Both the position numbers and the translations under genes were made by a program. DNA of 63,430 bases from Clostridiales bacterium UBA3953. Its GTDB lineage: Bacteria; Bacillota; Clostridia; Oscillospirales; CAG-272. The DNA is taken from NCBI GenBank assembly GCA_002385415.1, contig DGDL01000016.1, positions 1 to 63,430 of the forward strand, in the 5' to 3' direction. Position 1 is the first letter of the stretch. Each line of letters begins with the position of its first letter. The notes under the pieces were generated by a model. It was not told the origin of the DNA. It did not search any database and saw nothing but the letters and a program-made list of their open reading frames with translations. Shown here in pieces: positions 53,821 through 61,604 of this stretch.

Positions 53821-53867
53821 GGGCGCACAACCCATGCGGCAATTGCCGTCGGCTGTGCGCCCTTTAT
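53821..53867. terminator. Terminator between convergent asnA and DUF1861 genes
   Basis: Outer stem GGGCGCACA/TGTGCGCCC with an inner palindrome CGGCAATTGCCG, then a T-rich end on the plus strand. Confidence 0.85.
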
Positions 53868-53874
53868 GTTTGGT

Positions 53875-54837
53875 TTATTCATACTCGAGAAACGGGTCGT
53901 CTATTAATATGCACCCTTCGCATGCGTCGCTGAGGCCGGAGTAGAGCATTGCCTTGCCTCCCCCAAGCCGCACGATTCCCGAAGTGAAGGTGACATCTGC
54001 GAGCCTTGGCTGTTTTGCCGGCGCGTCCGGAAAACACGAGCGGTCTGCTATGATTTTGGGCTGTGTGTGCGTGCCGCTCTCGCAGTCGACCGCAAATGCC
54101 ATGCTGTAGTAATGGAGATGGTGCACGCCGTCTATTACTTCACCCCACGACCGGTGGCCGATCACGCCTATTTTGCCACTGCCGAGGTCGTATAGCTGGT
54201 TGCAGCCGCCCCACTCGTCGTCGGGGAAGAGTTTTTCGATAAACGGCGCGTTGTATATAAATTCGGGTGTGATGTCGCCCATATTTTCTGCGATGGCAAA
54301 ACCCACTTTGCAAACGCAGCTATACTTTTTCTTTATCGCCTCGTCGTTTGGGCGCGAGAACACCGCTATGCGACCGTCGGCAAGCTGGAGCAGGCGGATG
54401 TCTTTCATGTATCCCGGCCCGGAAAATACGTACTTTAGCTCGTATATGGACTTGCCACGATAAAACTGTGTTTCATAGTAAATGGGATTTTTGTCCCAGT
54501 CGACATACACGCCGCCGAGCACAAGCTCGCCGTCTATATGTGTAACGAACGGGTCTTGCAGTTCAAACACCGGCGCGTCGGGCATCAGCGACCACTCCGT
54601 GCCGCTGCCTTCAAAAAACATAGTGCGTGAACGCTCCGAGTCGCGGCTTTCAACACGCCCGGCGATTATAGTGCGGCCGCCGTCGATGAAGGGAACGGAT
54701 GTATTATAGACATCGAGACCGTCTACGCCGCAAAATTTTAGAATCTCGCCGCGGTTTTTTGGATAGCTATATTGTTTAAAATGCTCAAGCTGTTTTTTGC
54801 CCGGCTCCGGTTTTGTGATTTTCTCAAACACTGCCAT
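53875..54837 (-). CDS. DUF1861 family beta-propeller protein
   Basis: 320 residues. GEILKFCGVDGLDVYNTSVP, IAGRVESRDSERS, FELQDPFVTHIDGELVLGGV, FYRGKSIYEL, MKDIRLLQLADGRIAVFSRP and CNQLYDLGSGKIGVIGH match the DUF1861 family, five-bladed propellers related in form to GH43/GH130 sugar enzymes. No signal peptide. It begins 4 bp after the VanZ-like gene stop. A role in mannoside or other sugar metabolism is a family-level guess. Confidence 0.8.
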   Translation of the reverse strand: MAVFEKITKPEPGKKQLEHFKQYSYPKNRGEILKFCGVDGLDVYNTSVPFIDGGRTIIAGRVESRDSERSRTMFFEGSGTEWSLMPDAPVFELQDPFVTHIDGELVLGGVYVDWDKNPIYYETQFYRGKSIYELKYVFSGPGYMKDIRLLQLADGRIAVFSRPNDEAIKKKYSCVCKVGFAIAENMGDITPEFIYNAPFIEKLFPDDEWGGCNQLYDLGSGKIGVIGHRSWGEVIDGVHHLHYYSMAFAVDCESGTHTQPKIIADRSCFPDAPAKQPRLADVTFTSGIVRLGGGKAMLYSGLSDACEGCILIDDPFLEYE

Positions 54838-54840
54838 ATC

Positions 54841-55344
54841 TTACATTCCCCGCATTTTACTTTTTCTTTTTCGCTTAGCTGCATTCAGCAAAAAGCAAAG
54901 GAAAGCGGCAAAAGCCACCCCGAAAACGGCGCCCGCCGTATCTATCAGAAAATCGCGCAGCTCGCAACTTCGCCCAGGCACAAAATACTGGTGAATCTCG
55001 TCGCTTGCCGCAAAAATTACACTATAAACAAGCCCCGTCAGTTTATGCAACCCGAAAAAATGTGCTGTTGCCGCGCCGAGCATGCCAAGCACGGCATAAA
55101 CAGAAAAATGAGCGAATTTGCGTACATAAAACTGAAGGCTGTCTATATATTCAAGTTTTTCGTCCGGCGGCAGCTTTTCAAATTCGTGGTCGATAATAGT
55201 GGCAACAAGCGTTATAATATGGGCGCTTTCTTCCGACGATTCTTCAGCCGTTTTGCTTGACCTTGCAAATATAAAAACCGACCATGCCAAAAGAAGAGCC
55301 AAAAACACAAGTCCTGCTTTGACGTTTCTGTTTTTATTTATCAT
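54841..55344 (-). CDS. VanZ family membrane protein
   Basis: 167 residues with four membrane helices. The VanZ pattern is clear: VRKFAHFSVYAVLGMLGAA, SDEIHQYFVPGR (the conserved DExHQ motif) and DFLIDTAGAVFGVAF. Some members lower sensitivity to teicoplanin or lipoglycopeptides; most are uncharacterised. GGAGG lies 4-5 nt before ATG 55344. First gene of a two-gene unit with the DUF1861 protein. Confidence 0.9.
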   Translation of the reverse strand: MINKNRNVKAGLVFLALLLAWSVFIFARSSKTAEESSEESAHIITLVATIIDHEFEKLPPDEKLEYIDSLQFYVRKFAHFSVYAVLGMLGAATAHFFGLHKLTGLVYSVIFAASDEIHQYFVPGRSCELRDFLIDTAGAVFGVAFAAFLCFLLNAAKRKRKSKMRGM

Positions 55345-55501
55345 TCAGCCTCCGTGCAAAGCGAAAGCTGTCTAACATGTAAATCATTGTGCCTGCACCT
55401 CAATTTTCTGCGCGTAAAATTGCTGGAGCGCTTTTTGTTTTTTATAAAGTGAAAATGCTGTGAGCTTTGTTTTTGCTTTGCGCCGGGAAAAACCATGGGA
55501 A

Positions 55502-55530
55502 ATTATAACATGGTTTTACAGCAGTGTAAA
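55502..55530 (-). promoter_or_regulatory. Promoter of the VanZ-DUF1861 unit
   Basis: Leftward TTTACA (55530-55525) and TATAAT (55507-55502), 17 bp apart. A leader of ~150 nt follows, holding CAATTTT/AAAATTG. An imperfect inverted repeat around the -10 (AACCATG/CATGGTT) could also be a terminator of the ribbon-helix-helix gene. Confidence 0.65.
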
Positions 55531-55616
55531 TAGCAAACGTGCTATTAATTTTTACCAGAAAGTGCATGCCCACTCGGCTTTTTTCGCGGGCGGGCGGTTT
55601 TATAGCAGCAGGATAT

Positions 55617-55799
55617 TCAGCTGCGTTTTTCGCGGCGCTTGACGCACTCGGTTAAAAGGTACTCGATTTGCCCGTTTAGTGAGCGGAATTCGTCTTCTGC
55701 CCACGCCTGAAGTTTGCGGTAAAGCTCCGGCGAGAGGCGCAGTAAAATCTGCTTTTTGGGGTTTTTGTCCTCGGATTTTGTATTTTTGGTGCTGTCCAT
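55617..55799 (-). CDS. Small ribbon-helix-helix DNA-binding protein
   Basis: 60 residues. After a charged start, KKQILLRLSPELYRKLQAW forms the beta strand and first helix of an Arc/MetJ-type fold, and FRSLNGQIEYLLTECVKRR the second helix. Such proteins dimerise and bind short tandem DNA repeats through the paired strands. It begins 13 bp after the SPFH gene and is probably cotranscribed. Four hexamers at 11-bp spacing lie on the promoter of this unit and are the obvious candidate target, which would make it an autorepressor. Confidence 0.82.
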   Translation of the reverse strand: MDSTKNTKSEDKNPKKQILLRLSPELYRKLQAWAEDEFRSLNGQIEYLLTECVKRREKRS

Positions 55800-55811
55800 T
55801 TTATCGCGCTC

Positions 55812-56831
55812 TTAATACAGACTACCGCTGTTTACAACGGGCTGAGCGTCCCGGTTTCCACAGAGCACCACGAGCAGATTGGACACCATGGCCGCTTTGC
55901 GCTCGTCGTCAAGCTCGACGATATTGTTTTCGTTGAGCTTGTTCAGCGCCATCTCGACCATGCCGACCGCTCCGTCCACAATCAGCTTGCGCGCGTCGAC
56001 AATTGCCGTTGCCTGTTGACGCTGAAGCATGGCAGCCGCGATTTCGGGCGAATAGGCAAGATGCGTGATGCGAGCCTCGATAATCTCAAGCCCAGCGATT
56101 TCGACCTTGCTCTGCAGTTCTTCCTTAATTCGGGTTGCGACTTCGGCGCTCGAGCCGCGCAGTGACATCTCATCGCCATCATCATCCGCTGTGTCATACG
56201 GGAACATGCGCACGATGTTGCGCAGTGAAGCGTCGCACTGTACAGATAGATACTCCATATAATTGTCGACATTGAACACTGCCATCGCGGTGTTGACAAC
56301 GCGCCAAATTACGTTCACTCCGACCTCGATGGGGTTGCCGAGCCGGTCGTTGACCTTTTGCTTTTCGTTTACAAGCGTCAGGGTTTTAAGTGAAATATGC
56401 TTTCTAAGCGCCGGCTGAACGCTAACTTTACCGGTGTTTACCAAATTAGCGGCCTGTGCCGCGGCGGCGGTATAAGGAGAGGCAACGGTAGGGTTGACCG
56501 CCGCGCTGAAGGGATTGACAAAGTAAAACCCTGGATTTTTCAGCGTTCCTGTGTATTTGCCGAACAAAGTGAGCACCAGCGCTTCGTTGGGATTGACAAC
56601 TTTCAGCCCCAAATAAAGAATCGGTCCGACGCAAACGTAAACGCATCCAAAAATCAAAAGCACAAGCCCAAACGCAAAATAGGTGCCCCCTTCCATTAAT
56701 GTTGCGCCGAATATAATCAGAAAAATCGACGCAATTATAAGTAAAGTGTTGATAATGAGAACAGGCATTCCGGGCCAGGCTTTTTGCTGGATTTCTTCCC
56801 GGACAAATGATTTTTCCCGCGGATTGTTCAT
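55812..56831 (-). CDS. SPFH domain (band 7/stomatin-like) membrane protein
   Basis: 339 residues. Two adjacent membrane helices (VLIINTLLIIASIFLIIFG, YFAFGLVLLIFGCVYVCVG) are followed by the SPFH domain: VVNPNEALVLTLFGKYTGT, NPGFYFVNPFSA, GNPIEVGVNVIWRVVNTAMA, then a helical tail with VEIAGLEIIEARITHLAYSPEIAAAML. SPFH proteins form membrane-associated oligomers; the bacterial role is unsettled. I start at ATG 56831, 7 nt after GGGAG; a longer frame to 56879 runs through the promoter. A ribbon-helix-helix gene follows, a pairing I have seen described for this type. Confidence 0.9.
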   Translation of the reverse strand: MNNPREKSFVREEIQQKAWPGMPVLIINTLLIIASIFLIIFGATLMEGGTYFAFGLVLLIFGCVYVCVGPILYLGLKVVNPNEALVLTLFGKYTGTLKNPGFYFVNPFSAAVNPTVASPYTAAAAQAANLVNTGKVSVQPALRKHISLKTLTLVNEKQKVNDRLGNPIEVGVNVIWRVVNTAMAVFNVDNYMEYLSVQCDASLRNIVRMFPYDTADDDGDEMSLRGSSAEVATRIKEELQSKVEIAGLEIIEARITHLAYSPEIAAAMLQRQQATAIVDARKLIVDGAVGMVEMALNKLNENNIVELDDERKAAMVSNLLVVLCGNRDAQPVVNSGSLY

Positions 56832-56844
56832 GGCACTTCTCCCT

Positions 56845-56883
56845 GTGATATTAAAATGATAGCATAATGATATTATCATGATA
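56845..56883. promoter_or_regulatory. Operator: four hexamers spaced by 11 bp over the SPFH promoter
   Basis: On the plus strand GTGATA (56845), ATGATA (56856), ATGATA (56867) and ATGATA (56878) begin exactly 11 bp apart, one helical turn, all facing the same way. On the coding strand they read TATCAC/TATCAT. They cover the -10 element, part of the spacer and the first ~20 transcribed bases. Confidence 0.75.
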
Positions 56884-56898
56884 TGCAGGTGTTGTCAA
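56870..56898 (-). promoter_or_regulatory. Promoter of the SPFH/ribbon-helix-helix unit
   Basis: Leftward TTGACA (56898-56893), 17 bp, TAATAT (56875-56870). Start of transcription near 56863, about 30 nt before the SPFH ATG. Confidence 0.8.
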
Positions 56899-56976
56899 TA
56901 ATTTTACTGCACGACATAAAATTTTACATTTACTTAATTTTTAGCTATACTTTGGAGAGGCAAACTAATTATTGGC

Positions 56977-57005
56977 TTGAAATATATAAAATAATGGTTT
57001 ATAAT
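56977..57005 (+). promoter_or_regulatory. Promoter of the HAD hydrolase gene
   Basis: TTGAAA (56977-56982), 17 bp, TATAAT (57000-57005). Confidence 0.75.
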
Positions 57006-57059
57006 AGAGCGGTAGTTTATAGTTGTTTAAAACAAAACGAAAAATGAGGTTTTATAAAA

Positions 57060-57728
57060 TTGCAGTTTTCCGCAGCTATTTTTGATTTGGACGGAACTTT
57101 ATGTGATACGATTGGAGACCTGCACACTTCGATGAACGAGATGCTTTGCACCGTCGGACTGCCGCAGGTGAGCAGAGAAACTGTGCTTGCAAGCATCAAC
57201 AACGGCGCGCGCGAGTTTGTGCGGGGCTGTTTGCCCGAAGAGTTGCAGCGCGACGAGCAAACGCTGGACCGCTGTCTTGCAATTTACAAAGAATGCTACG
57301 CCCGGCATTATCTTGACACCACATACGCCTATTCCGGCATGCCGGAGCTTGTAGCAGATCTGCGTGCCGCGGGATACAGGCTTGGCGTGCTTTCAAATAA
57401 ACATGACGAGATGGTCAAGACGATTATTTCAAAGGTATATGGCGACGATGCCTTTGACGATTATGCGGTTTGGGGCGGCAGCTCTATGTTCCCGCTGAAG
57501 CCCGACCCCGCGGCGGCATTTTATATAGCGGGCACACTGCGCGCCAGGCCGGACCAAACGGCATTTATCGGCGACTCTCATGTCGACATTGCCACCGCCA
57601 TTAATGCCGGTATGTTCCCGGTGGGAGTGTCCTGGGGTTATCGTTCGGCACAGGTGCTGCGCGATGCCGGCGCCAAGGCAGTATGTTCGTCGATCGACGA
57701 GCTTCGAAAATTATTGCTCGGGAAATAA
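57060..57728 (+). CDS. HAD family phosphatase (phosphoglycolate phosphatase-like)
   Basis: 222 residues. FDLDGTLCDTIGD holds the nucleophile Asp and acid Asp, LGVLSNKHDEMV the second motif (Ser/Asn), KPDP the Lys, and AFIGDSHVDIATAINAG the metal Asp pair. A helical cap follows the first motif, as in Gph/PgmB-type enzymes. Start is TTG 57060, 10 nt after GAGG. Substrate not predictable; phosphoglycolate or a sugar phosphate are usual. Confidence 0.9.
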   Translation: MQFSAAIFDLDGTLCDTIGDLHTSMNEMLCTVGLPQVSRETVLASINNGAREFVRGCLPEELQRDEQTLDRCLAIYKECYARHYLDTTYAYSGMPELVADLRAAGYRLGVLSNKHDEMVKTIISKVYGDDAFDDYAVWGGSSMFPLKPDPAAAFYIAGTLRARPDQTAFIGDSHVDIATAINAGMFPVGVSWGYRSAQVLRDAGAKAVCSSIDELRKLLLGK

Positions 57729-57793
57729 AATCCGCGCGCTCAAAATGCGATTGATTGTCAGCATTTTTATATATAACAAAGGAGTGTAATCTC

Positions 57794-58171
57794 ATGGCTG
57801 CTTACGGAAAAAAGGTGTGGCTGATACCCGACTGTTATCTCAACTCTGTGTCAAAGAATCCGAATGTCTCGCATGAGGCTATCTGCGTGATAAACACATC
57901 AGATACCGATGCGGAAATCAAGCTTACGCTCTACTTTGAGGACAGACCTGCAATGGACGGTTTTGTTTCGCACTGCGGCGCGCGGAAGACCCATCACATC
58001 CGTATGGACAAGCTGTGCAGTGCCGACGGCCAGCCTATACCGCGTGACACGCCCTATGCCGCGCTGGTTGAATCGTCGGTGCCGATTGTGGTGCAGTACA
58101 GCAGGCTTGATACATCCGCCGCGGAAATGGCGCTTATGACAACAATCGCCTACCCGGTAGACGAATCCTAA
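57794..58171 (+). CDS. Sensory rhodopsin transducer-like protein
   Basis: 125 residues. KVWLIPDCYLN, SHEAICVINTSDTDAEIKLTLYF, RKTHHIRMDKL, IPRDTPYAALVESSVPIVVQ and a closing AEMALMTTIAYP match the Anabaena sensory rhodopsin transducer family, a small all-beta tetramer. There is no rhodopsin in the window; in Firmicutes and others these proteins are found beside sugar-acid genes, as here before an SDR dehydrogenase. AAAGGAG at ~57778 sits before ATG 57794. A sugar-binding or chaperone-like role is likely but unproven. Confidence 0.85.
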   Translation: MAAYGKKVWLIPDCYLNSVSKNPNVSHEAICVINTSDTDAEIKLTLYFEDRPAMDGFVSHCGARKTHHIRMDKLCSADGQPIPRDTPYAALVESSVPIVVQYSRLDTSAAEMALMTTIAYPVDES

Positions 58172-58178
58172 CATAACA

Positions 58179-58232
58179 AAGCCGCGCCTATTAACACTCG
58201 GCAAAATTCGAGTGTTAAATTGCGCGGCTTTT
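58179..58232 (+). terminator. Terminator between the transducer-like gene and the SDR gene
   Basis: Two stacked stems, AAGCCGCGC/GCGCGGCTT and TAACACTCG/CGAGTGTTA, with TTTT after the outer arm. It may allow partial read-through, since no clear promoter follows before the SDR gene. Confidence 0.85.
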
Positions 58233-58275
58233 CGGCAATAAAAAAGGCTTTTACATAGAACCGGAGGAAAGCAAG

Positions 58276-59160
58276 ATGAATTTACCGTTTAAAATACCTC
58301 TCAAAGACAAAACCGCGGTTGTAACTGGCGGCGGGGGAGTGCTTTGCTCAGAGTTCTGCCGAGCGCTTGCCTCGTGCGGTGCGACGGTTGCCGTGCTCGG
58401 CTACCGGCCCGAGAGCATAACGCGCGTGTCAGAGCAAATAAACTCCGACCCCGATGTTATAGAAGCCGGCGGTTCGGCATTTCCCGTCGTCGCGAGTGTG
58501 CTCGACCGCGAGGCGCTTGAACGCGCAAAAGCGGAAATAGACTCGCGTGCCGGCGGCTGTGACATACTCATAAACGGCGCGGGCGGCAACAACCCGAAAG
58601 GAACGACCTCGGAAGAGTATCTGAAGCCGGAGGACCTCGACCCCGACTCGGCAGCGGCGCGCGGAATAAAGACATTCTTTGACCTTGACCCCGAGGGAAT
58701 CGAGGCGGTGTTCAATTTAAACTATCTCGGAACTCTGCTCCCCACGCAGGTGTTTGCGCGGGACATGGCAAAGCGCTCCAATCCCGTTATAATCAACGTG
58801 TCGAGCATGAATGCTTTCAGGCCGCTGACCAAAATACCCGCATATTCGGGTGCAAAAGCGGCGGTGTCCAATCTCACGCAGTGGCTGGCAGTCCATTTTG
58901 CGCCTGTTGGCATTCGCGTCAATGCAATAGCGCCAGGATTTTTCATCACGGAGCAGAACCGCTCGCTGCTGCTGAAAGAAGACGGCTCGCTGACCGACCG
59001 CAGCAAGAAAATACTTGCCCACACGCCCATGAACCGTTTTGGCGAGCCTCATGAGCTTCTCGGAACGCTGCTGTGGCTGTGCGACCCGGACGCCTCCGGC
59101 TTTGTAAACGGCGCCGTTATTCCGGTTGACGGAGGGTTTTCGGCATACTCGGGCGTTTAA
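58276..59160 (+). CDS. SDR family oxidoreductase, D-mannonate oxidoreductase type
   Basis: 294 residues. The nucleotide-binding start TAVVTGGGGVLCSEFCRALA, the ILINGAGGNNP motif and the Ser-Tyr-Lys triad (NVSSMNAF, PAYSGAKAAVSNL) are those of classical SDR enzymes. The insert with DLDPDSAAARGIKTFFDLDPEG is typical of the SDR-type fructuronate/mannonate reductases of Firmicutes (YjmF-like). Expected reaction is NAD(P)-dependent interconversion of fructuronate and mannonate. CGGAGGA lies before ATG 58276. No uxuA or other uronate gene is nearby, so the substrate is tentative. Confidence 0.82.
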   Translation: MNLPFKIPLKDKTAVVTGGGGVLCSEFCRALASCGATVAVLGYRPESITRVSEQINSDPDVIEAGGSAFPVVASVLDREALERAKAEIDSRAGGCDILINGAGGNNPKGTTSEEYLKPEDLDPDSAAARGIKTFFDLDPEGIEAVFNLNYLGTLLPTQVFARDMAKRSNPVIINVSSMNAFRPLTKIPAYSGAKAAVSNLTQWLAVHFAPVGIRVNAIAPGFFITEQNRSLLLKEDGSLTDRSKKILAHTPMNRFGEPHELLGTLLWLCDPDASGFVNGAVIPVDGGFSAYSGV

Positions 59161-59223
59161 ATGCGGCATAAAGATAAGTTTTACAGCCTGATTTGATTTA
59201 TATAGCGTTTTTCTATAGCAAAG

Positions 59224-59251
59224 TAAAAAACGGGGGCGATACATCGCCCCC
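59224..59251 (-). terminator. Terminator of speD
   Basis: GGGGGCGAT-ac-ATCGCCCCC; on the minus strand it is followed by GTTTTTT. Confidence 0.85.
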
Positions 59252-59263
59252 AGCACTTATGAT

Positions 59264-59288
59264 GCCGTGACAGACGCACGGCTTTTTT
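59264..59288 (+). terminator. Terminator of the SDR gene
   Basis: GCCGTG/CACGGC with a 7-nt loop and TTTTTT on the plus strand; it touches the speD stop codon, so two convergent terminators sit side by side. Confidence 0.8.
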
Positions 59289-60069
59289 AGGGAATTTTAT
59301 CACGCTGAAAAACATTTGCGCCGCTGAAGATCTCGAGCATCTCACGGCGCAGGCTATCGATGATTTCGAGACGTGTGCGCGGCGGAATCTCATATATATC
59401 GGTGTTGAAAAGGTATTTGTCAAGATCGATTTCCTTGACGAGGAGCTTGGTGTGGAATATGTTTGACTGATAAACATTTACATCCACAGCATCGTAACGC
59501 TCAAGAGTTTTGGGATTTATATAATCCTGAATGGAAGTTATTTTGTGATCGATGTAGAGCTTGTTGCCGCTGATGTCACGCGTGAAGCCTCTGACCCTGT
59601 AGTCAAGCGTGATTATATCCGAGTCAAAACTGTCTATCAAAAAATCTAAAGTCGAAAGCGGAGTTATTTCTCCACAGGTCGAAACATCGATGTCTACTCG
59701 GAATGTGGCGATTGCGGTATCGGGGTGGTATTCAGGATAGGTATGCACAGCGACATGGCTTTTGTCAAGATGTGCAAGCACGGTTTCGCTTTGCGGTTCG
59801 GATGAAATCGAACCGTCTGCCAACAAAAAAGTAACGGATGCACCCCGCGGATCATAATCCTGCGTTGATACGCTCAATACTTTTGCCCCGATCATTTCGG
59901 TGAGCTGGAAGAGAATTTCGCGCAGCCGCGCCGAGTTATACTGTTCATCAATGTATGCTATATAGTCTTGTCGCTCTCGTTCGGTTCTGGCATAACATAT
60001 ATCGTAAATGTTAAACGACAGAGACTTAGTTAGGTTGTTGAAATCATAAAGCTGAATCCTTTCCTTCAT
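59287..60069 (-). CDS. speD: S-adenosylmethionine decarboxylase, class 1B proenzyme
   Basis: 260 residues, like the E. coli enzyme. It makes decarboxylated AdoMet for spermidine. Self-cleavage before Ser104 in HLDKSHVAVHTYPE creates the pyruvoyl cofactor. LYDFNNLTKSLSFNIYDICYA, YIDEQYNSARL, FRVDIDVSTCGEI, DSDIITLDYRVRGFTRDI and NVYQSNIFHTKLL all match the class 1B form. I start at ATG 60069, 9 nt after GGGAGGA; the frame continues to 60141 but that part overlaps the leader terminator. No speE lies in the window. Expression should be set by the 340-nt leader. Confidence 0.96.
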   Translation of the reverse strand: MKERIQLYDFNNLTKSLSFNIYDICYARTERERQDYIAYIDEQYNSARLREILFQLTEMIGAKVLSVSTQDYDPRGASVTFLLADGSISSEPQSETVLAHLDKSHVAVHTYPEYHPDTAIATFRVDIDVSTCGEITPLSTLDFLIDSFDSDIITLDYRVRGFTRDISGNKLYIDHKITSIQDYINPKTLERYDAVDVNVYQSNIFHTKLLVKEIDLDKYLFNTDIYEIPPRTRLEIIDSLRREMLEIFSGANVFQRDKIP

Positions 60070-60409
60070 AGCGCAAAATCCTCCCGATAAAATAAAAAGG
60101 CGCACCGCATACCGCAATGCACCAGAATGATCAAAATGCAAATTTATCGGTTGAAAACTGCTCAGTCGACTCGCATGAATCTGGAAGGGTCAGGGTAGCA
60201 GGAACCACTTTTACCACTCTTATTGATCGTTTCACAGCTGTGCATTTTGGTACACATTTGGTTATAAGGTAACCGAAAATAGCGCGCCATGCGCAATATC
60301 AATAATGCGGCAATAACCGCGATCGGCAGTTGACCTGGCTGTCCGATGGCCGTTTGGCTCCGCGATTACCCGCGAAGCGGTCAAGCAGTTCCCATGATAA
60401 CATGAAACT
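60070..60409 (-). promoter_or_regulatory. Long structured speD leader, candidate riboswitch
   Basis: From a start near 60409 to the speD ATG the transcript has 340 nt with many stems: CCGC-ttc-GCGG, GCGG-ttatt-CCGC, GGTTA/TAACC and CACAGCTGTG among them. Near its middle is AATGCAC (plus 60246-60240), which is exactly complementary to GTGCATT in the 5' arm of the terminator at 60087-60123. That pairing would be an antiterminator. I find no S-box, SAM-II, T-box or ykkC consensus. The ligand might be AdoMet or a polyamine; this is inference. Confidence 0.6.
60087..60123 (-). terminator. Attenuator terminator just upstream of the speD ribosome site
   Basis: On the minus strand a ten-pair stem GGTGCATTGC/GCGGTGCGCC (three G-U pairs) with loop GGTAT is followed by TTTTTATTTT, then at once by the GGGAGGA ribosome site. 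Confidence 0.82.
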
Positions 60410-60415
60410 ACCTAC

Positions 60416-60444
60416 AGTATAACATATCGCAAAATCGGTGTCAA
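60416..60444 (-). promoter_or_regulatory. Promoter of speD
   Basis: Leftward TTGACA (60444-60439), 17 bp, TATACT (60421-60416). Confidence 0.82.
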
Positions 60445-60529
60445 GATATCGCATTCAACTAATTTTTGTGTGCCACAAACAAAATATGCTGATGCTGCAC
60501 TAAATGTACCGATAAAAGAAGAATAAAAG

Positions 60530-60563
60530 TGAAAAAACCGCCGGTTTTGCGCTATCGGCGGTT
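60530..60563 (-). terminator. Terminator of tRNA-Arg
   Basis: On the minus strand AACCGCCG/CGGCGGTT around a 12-nt loop, then TTTTTT, starting directly after the CCA end. Confidence 0.85.
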
Positions 60564-60639
60564 GGCGTCCCCGAGCCGACTCGAACGGCTGACCCTTCGC
60601 TTAGGAGGCGAATGCTCTATCCTGCTGAGCTACGGGGAC
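60563..60639 (-). tRNA. tRNA-Arg (anticodon CCU)
   Basis: Full cloverleaf on the minus strand: acceptor GTCCCCG/CGGGGAC, D arm AGCTCAGC...GAGCA, anticodon stem TTCGC/GCGAA with loop CTCCTAA (anticodon CCU, reading AGG), T arm AGCCG-TTCGAGT-CGGCT, discriminator G and an encoded CCA. It stands alone between the GNAT gene and the speD promoter. Confidence 0.96.
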
Positions 60640-60751
60640 AAGACTTATTGGGAACAAGAGATCCCGCACACCAGTCTATTATATCATTGAAACTGCAAAA
60701 AATCAACCGTTATCGAAAAAAATTTACTTATTTTCAGAGGTGGGACGAGCA

Positions 60752-61390
60752 TCACTCGCGTTTTATATTGTATTCGGCGATTTTCCCGTCAATAATTTGC
60801 CATGCACGCCTGTTGTGTTCGTCGAAGGCGCCGTCAATTTCGGCGCACAAATCTTTGCGGTCAAAAACTGTCCAGCCCGCCGGCTTTGGACCGTGATAGG
60901 GCTCAAAACCGAATTTTTTATAAAGACCGATTGCCTTGTAGCTCCACGTTTGGGTCGTCAGATACACGACTTTGCCCAGTGCAAGCTCGTTATGCATGTC
61001 AAGCAAAGCGGTGAGCAGTGCCTTTACAATCCCGCGCCCCTGATGCTCGGGCTTGCATGCTACCCAGTGGAAGCGCGGCAGCGGCACGCCGAAAATGTCA
61101 CCCTCCCAAAGCGAAGCGGTGGCGACAGCCCGGCCGTCCTGTGCAAGCGCAAAAAGGTTGCGGCGTCCGAGCAGCCCGGCAGGAGCGCTGAATGTTTTGC
61201 TGAAAAGGGAAAGTCCGGACTTAAAAGAGTCCGCCTCACCGACCGATGCCATTATTTCGGCCCAGTCGTTTTCACGTCCCGGAACATAACATGCGAGTGT
61301 GTACCCCGCCGGCAGCTCAAAGCGCGGATAACTGTCGGCATCGCGCTTTACCATTATCACCGCACCGAACGGTACCGATTTATCGAGCAT
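60752..61390 (-). CDS. GNAT family N-acetyltransferase
   Basis: 212 residues. The acetyl-CoA loop is VACKPEHQGRGIVKALLTAL, followed by YLTTQTWSYKAIGLYKKFGFE as usual for GNAT enzymes. AGGAGA lies 7 nt before ATG 61390. The substrate cannot be read. It shares direction with tRNA-Arg and speD but is separated from them by over 100 bp. Confidence 0.88.
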   Translation of the reverse strand: MLDKSVPFGAVIMVKRDADSYPRFELPAGYTLACYVPGRENDWAEIMASVGEADSFKSGLSLFSKTFSAPAGLLGRRNLFALAQDGRAVATASLWEGDIFGVPLPRFHWVACKPEHQGRGIVKALLTALLDMHNELALGKVVYLTTQTWSYKAIGLYKKFGFEPYHGPKPAGWTVFDRKDLCAEIDGAFDEHNRRAWQIIDGKIAEYNIKRE

Positions 61391-61541
61391 ATCATCTCTC
61401 CTATTTATAATATTGCGGCGTGCACAGGCGGTTTTGCTGCTTTACATGCCTGACAATTGGTATTTTACCATCAATTTGACTTAAATTCAATGTTTTGAAC
61501 ATGTTCTATTGTGTTAAAAAGCAAAATTAATAAAATTCCCC

Positions 61542-61570
61542 TTGTAAAAGCAGACGAGGGAAGGTATAAT
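61542..61570 (+). promoter_or_regulatory. Promoter of the LCP-family gene
   Basis: TTGTAA (61542-61547), 17 bp, TATAAT (61565-61570). Confidence 0.72.
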
Positions 61571-61604
61571 AGCTTTTTGTATAGGTTAAACCGGAGGAGA
61601 AAAT

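Noticed and set aside
60180..60240. Possible S-box or T-box element in the speD leader
   Set aside because: The AGGGT-like and GGTTCC-like stretches lack the spacing and conserved cores of either class, and the T-box-like match is on the wrong strand.
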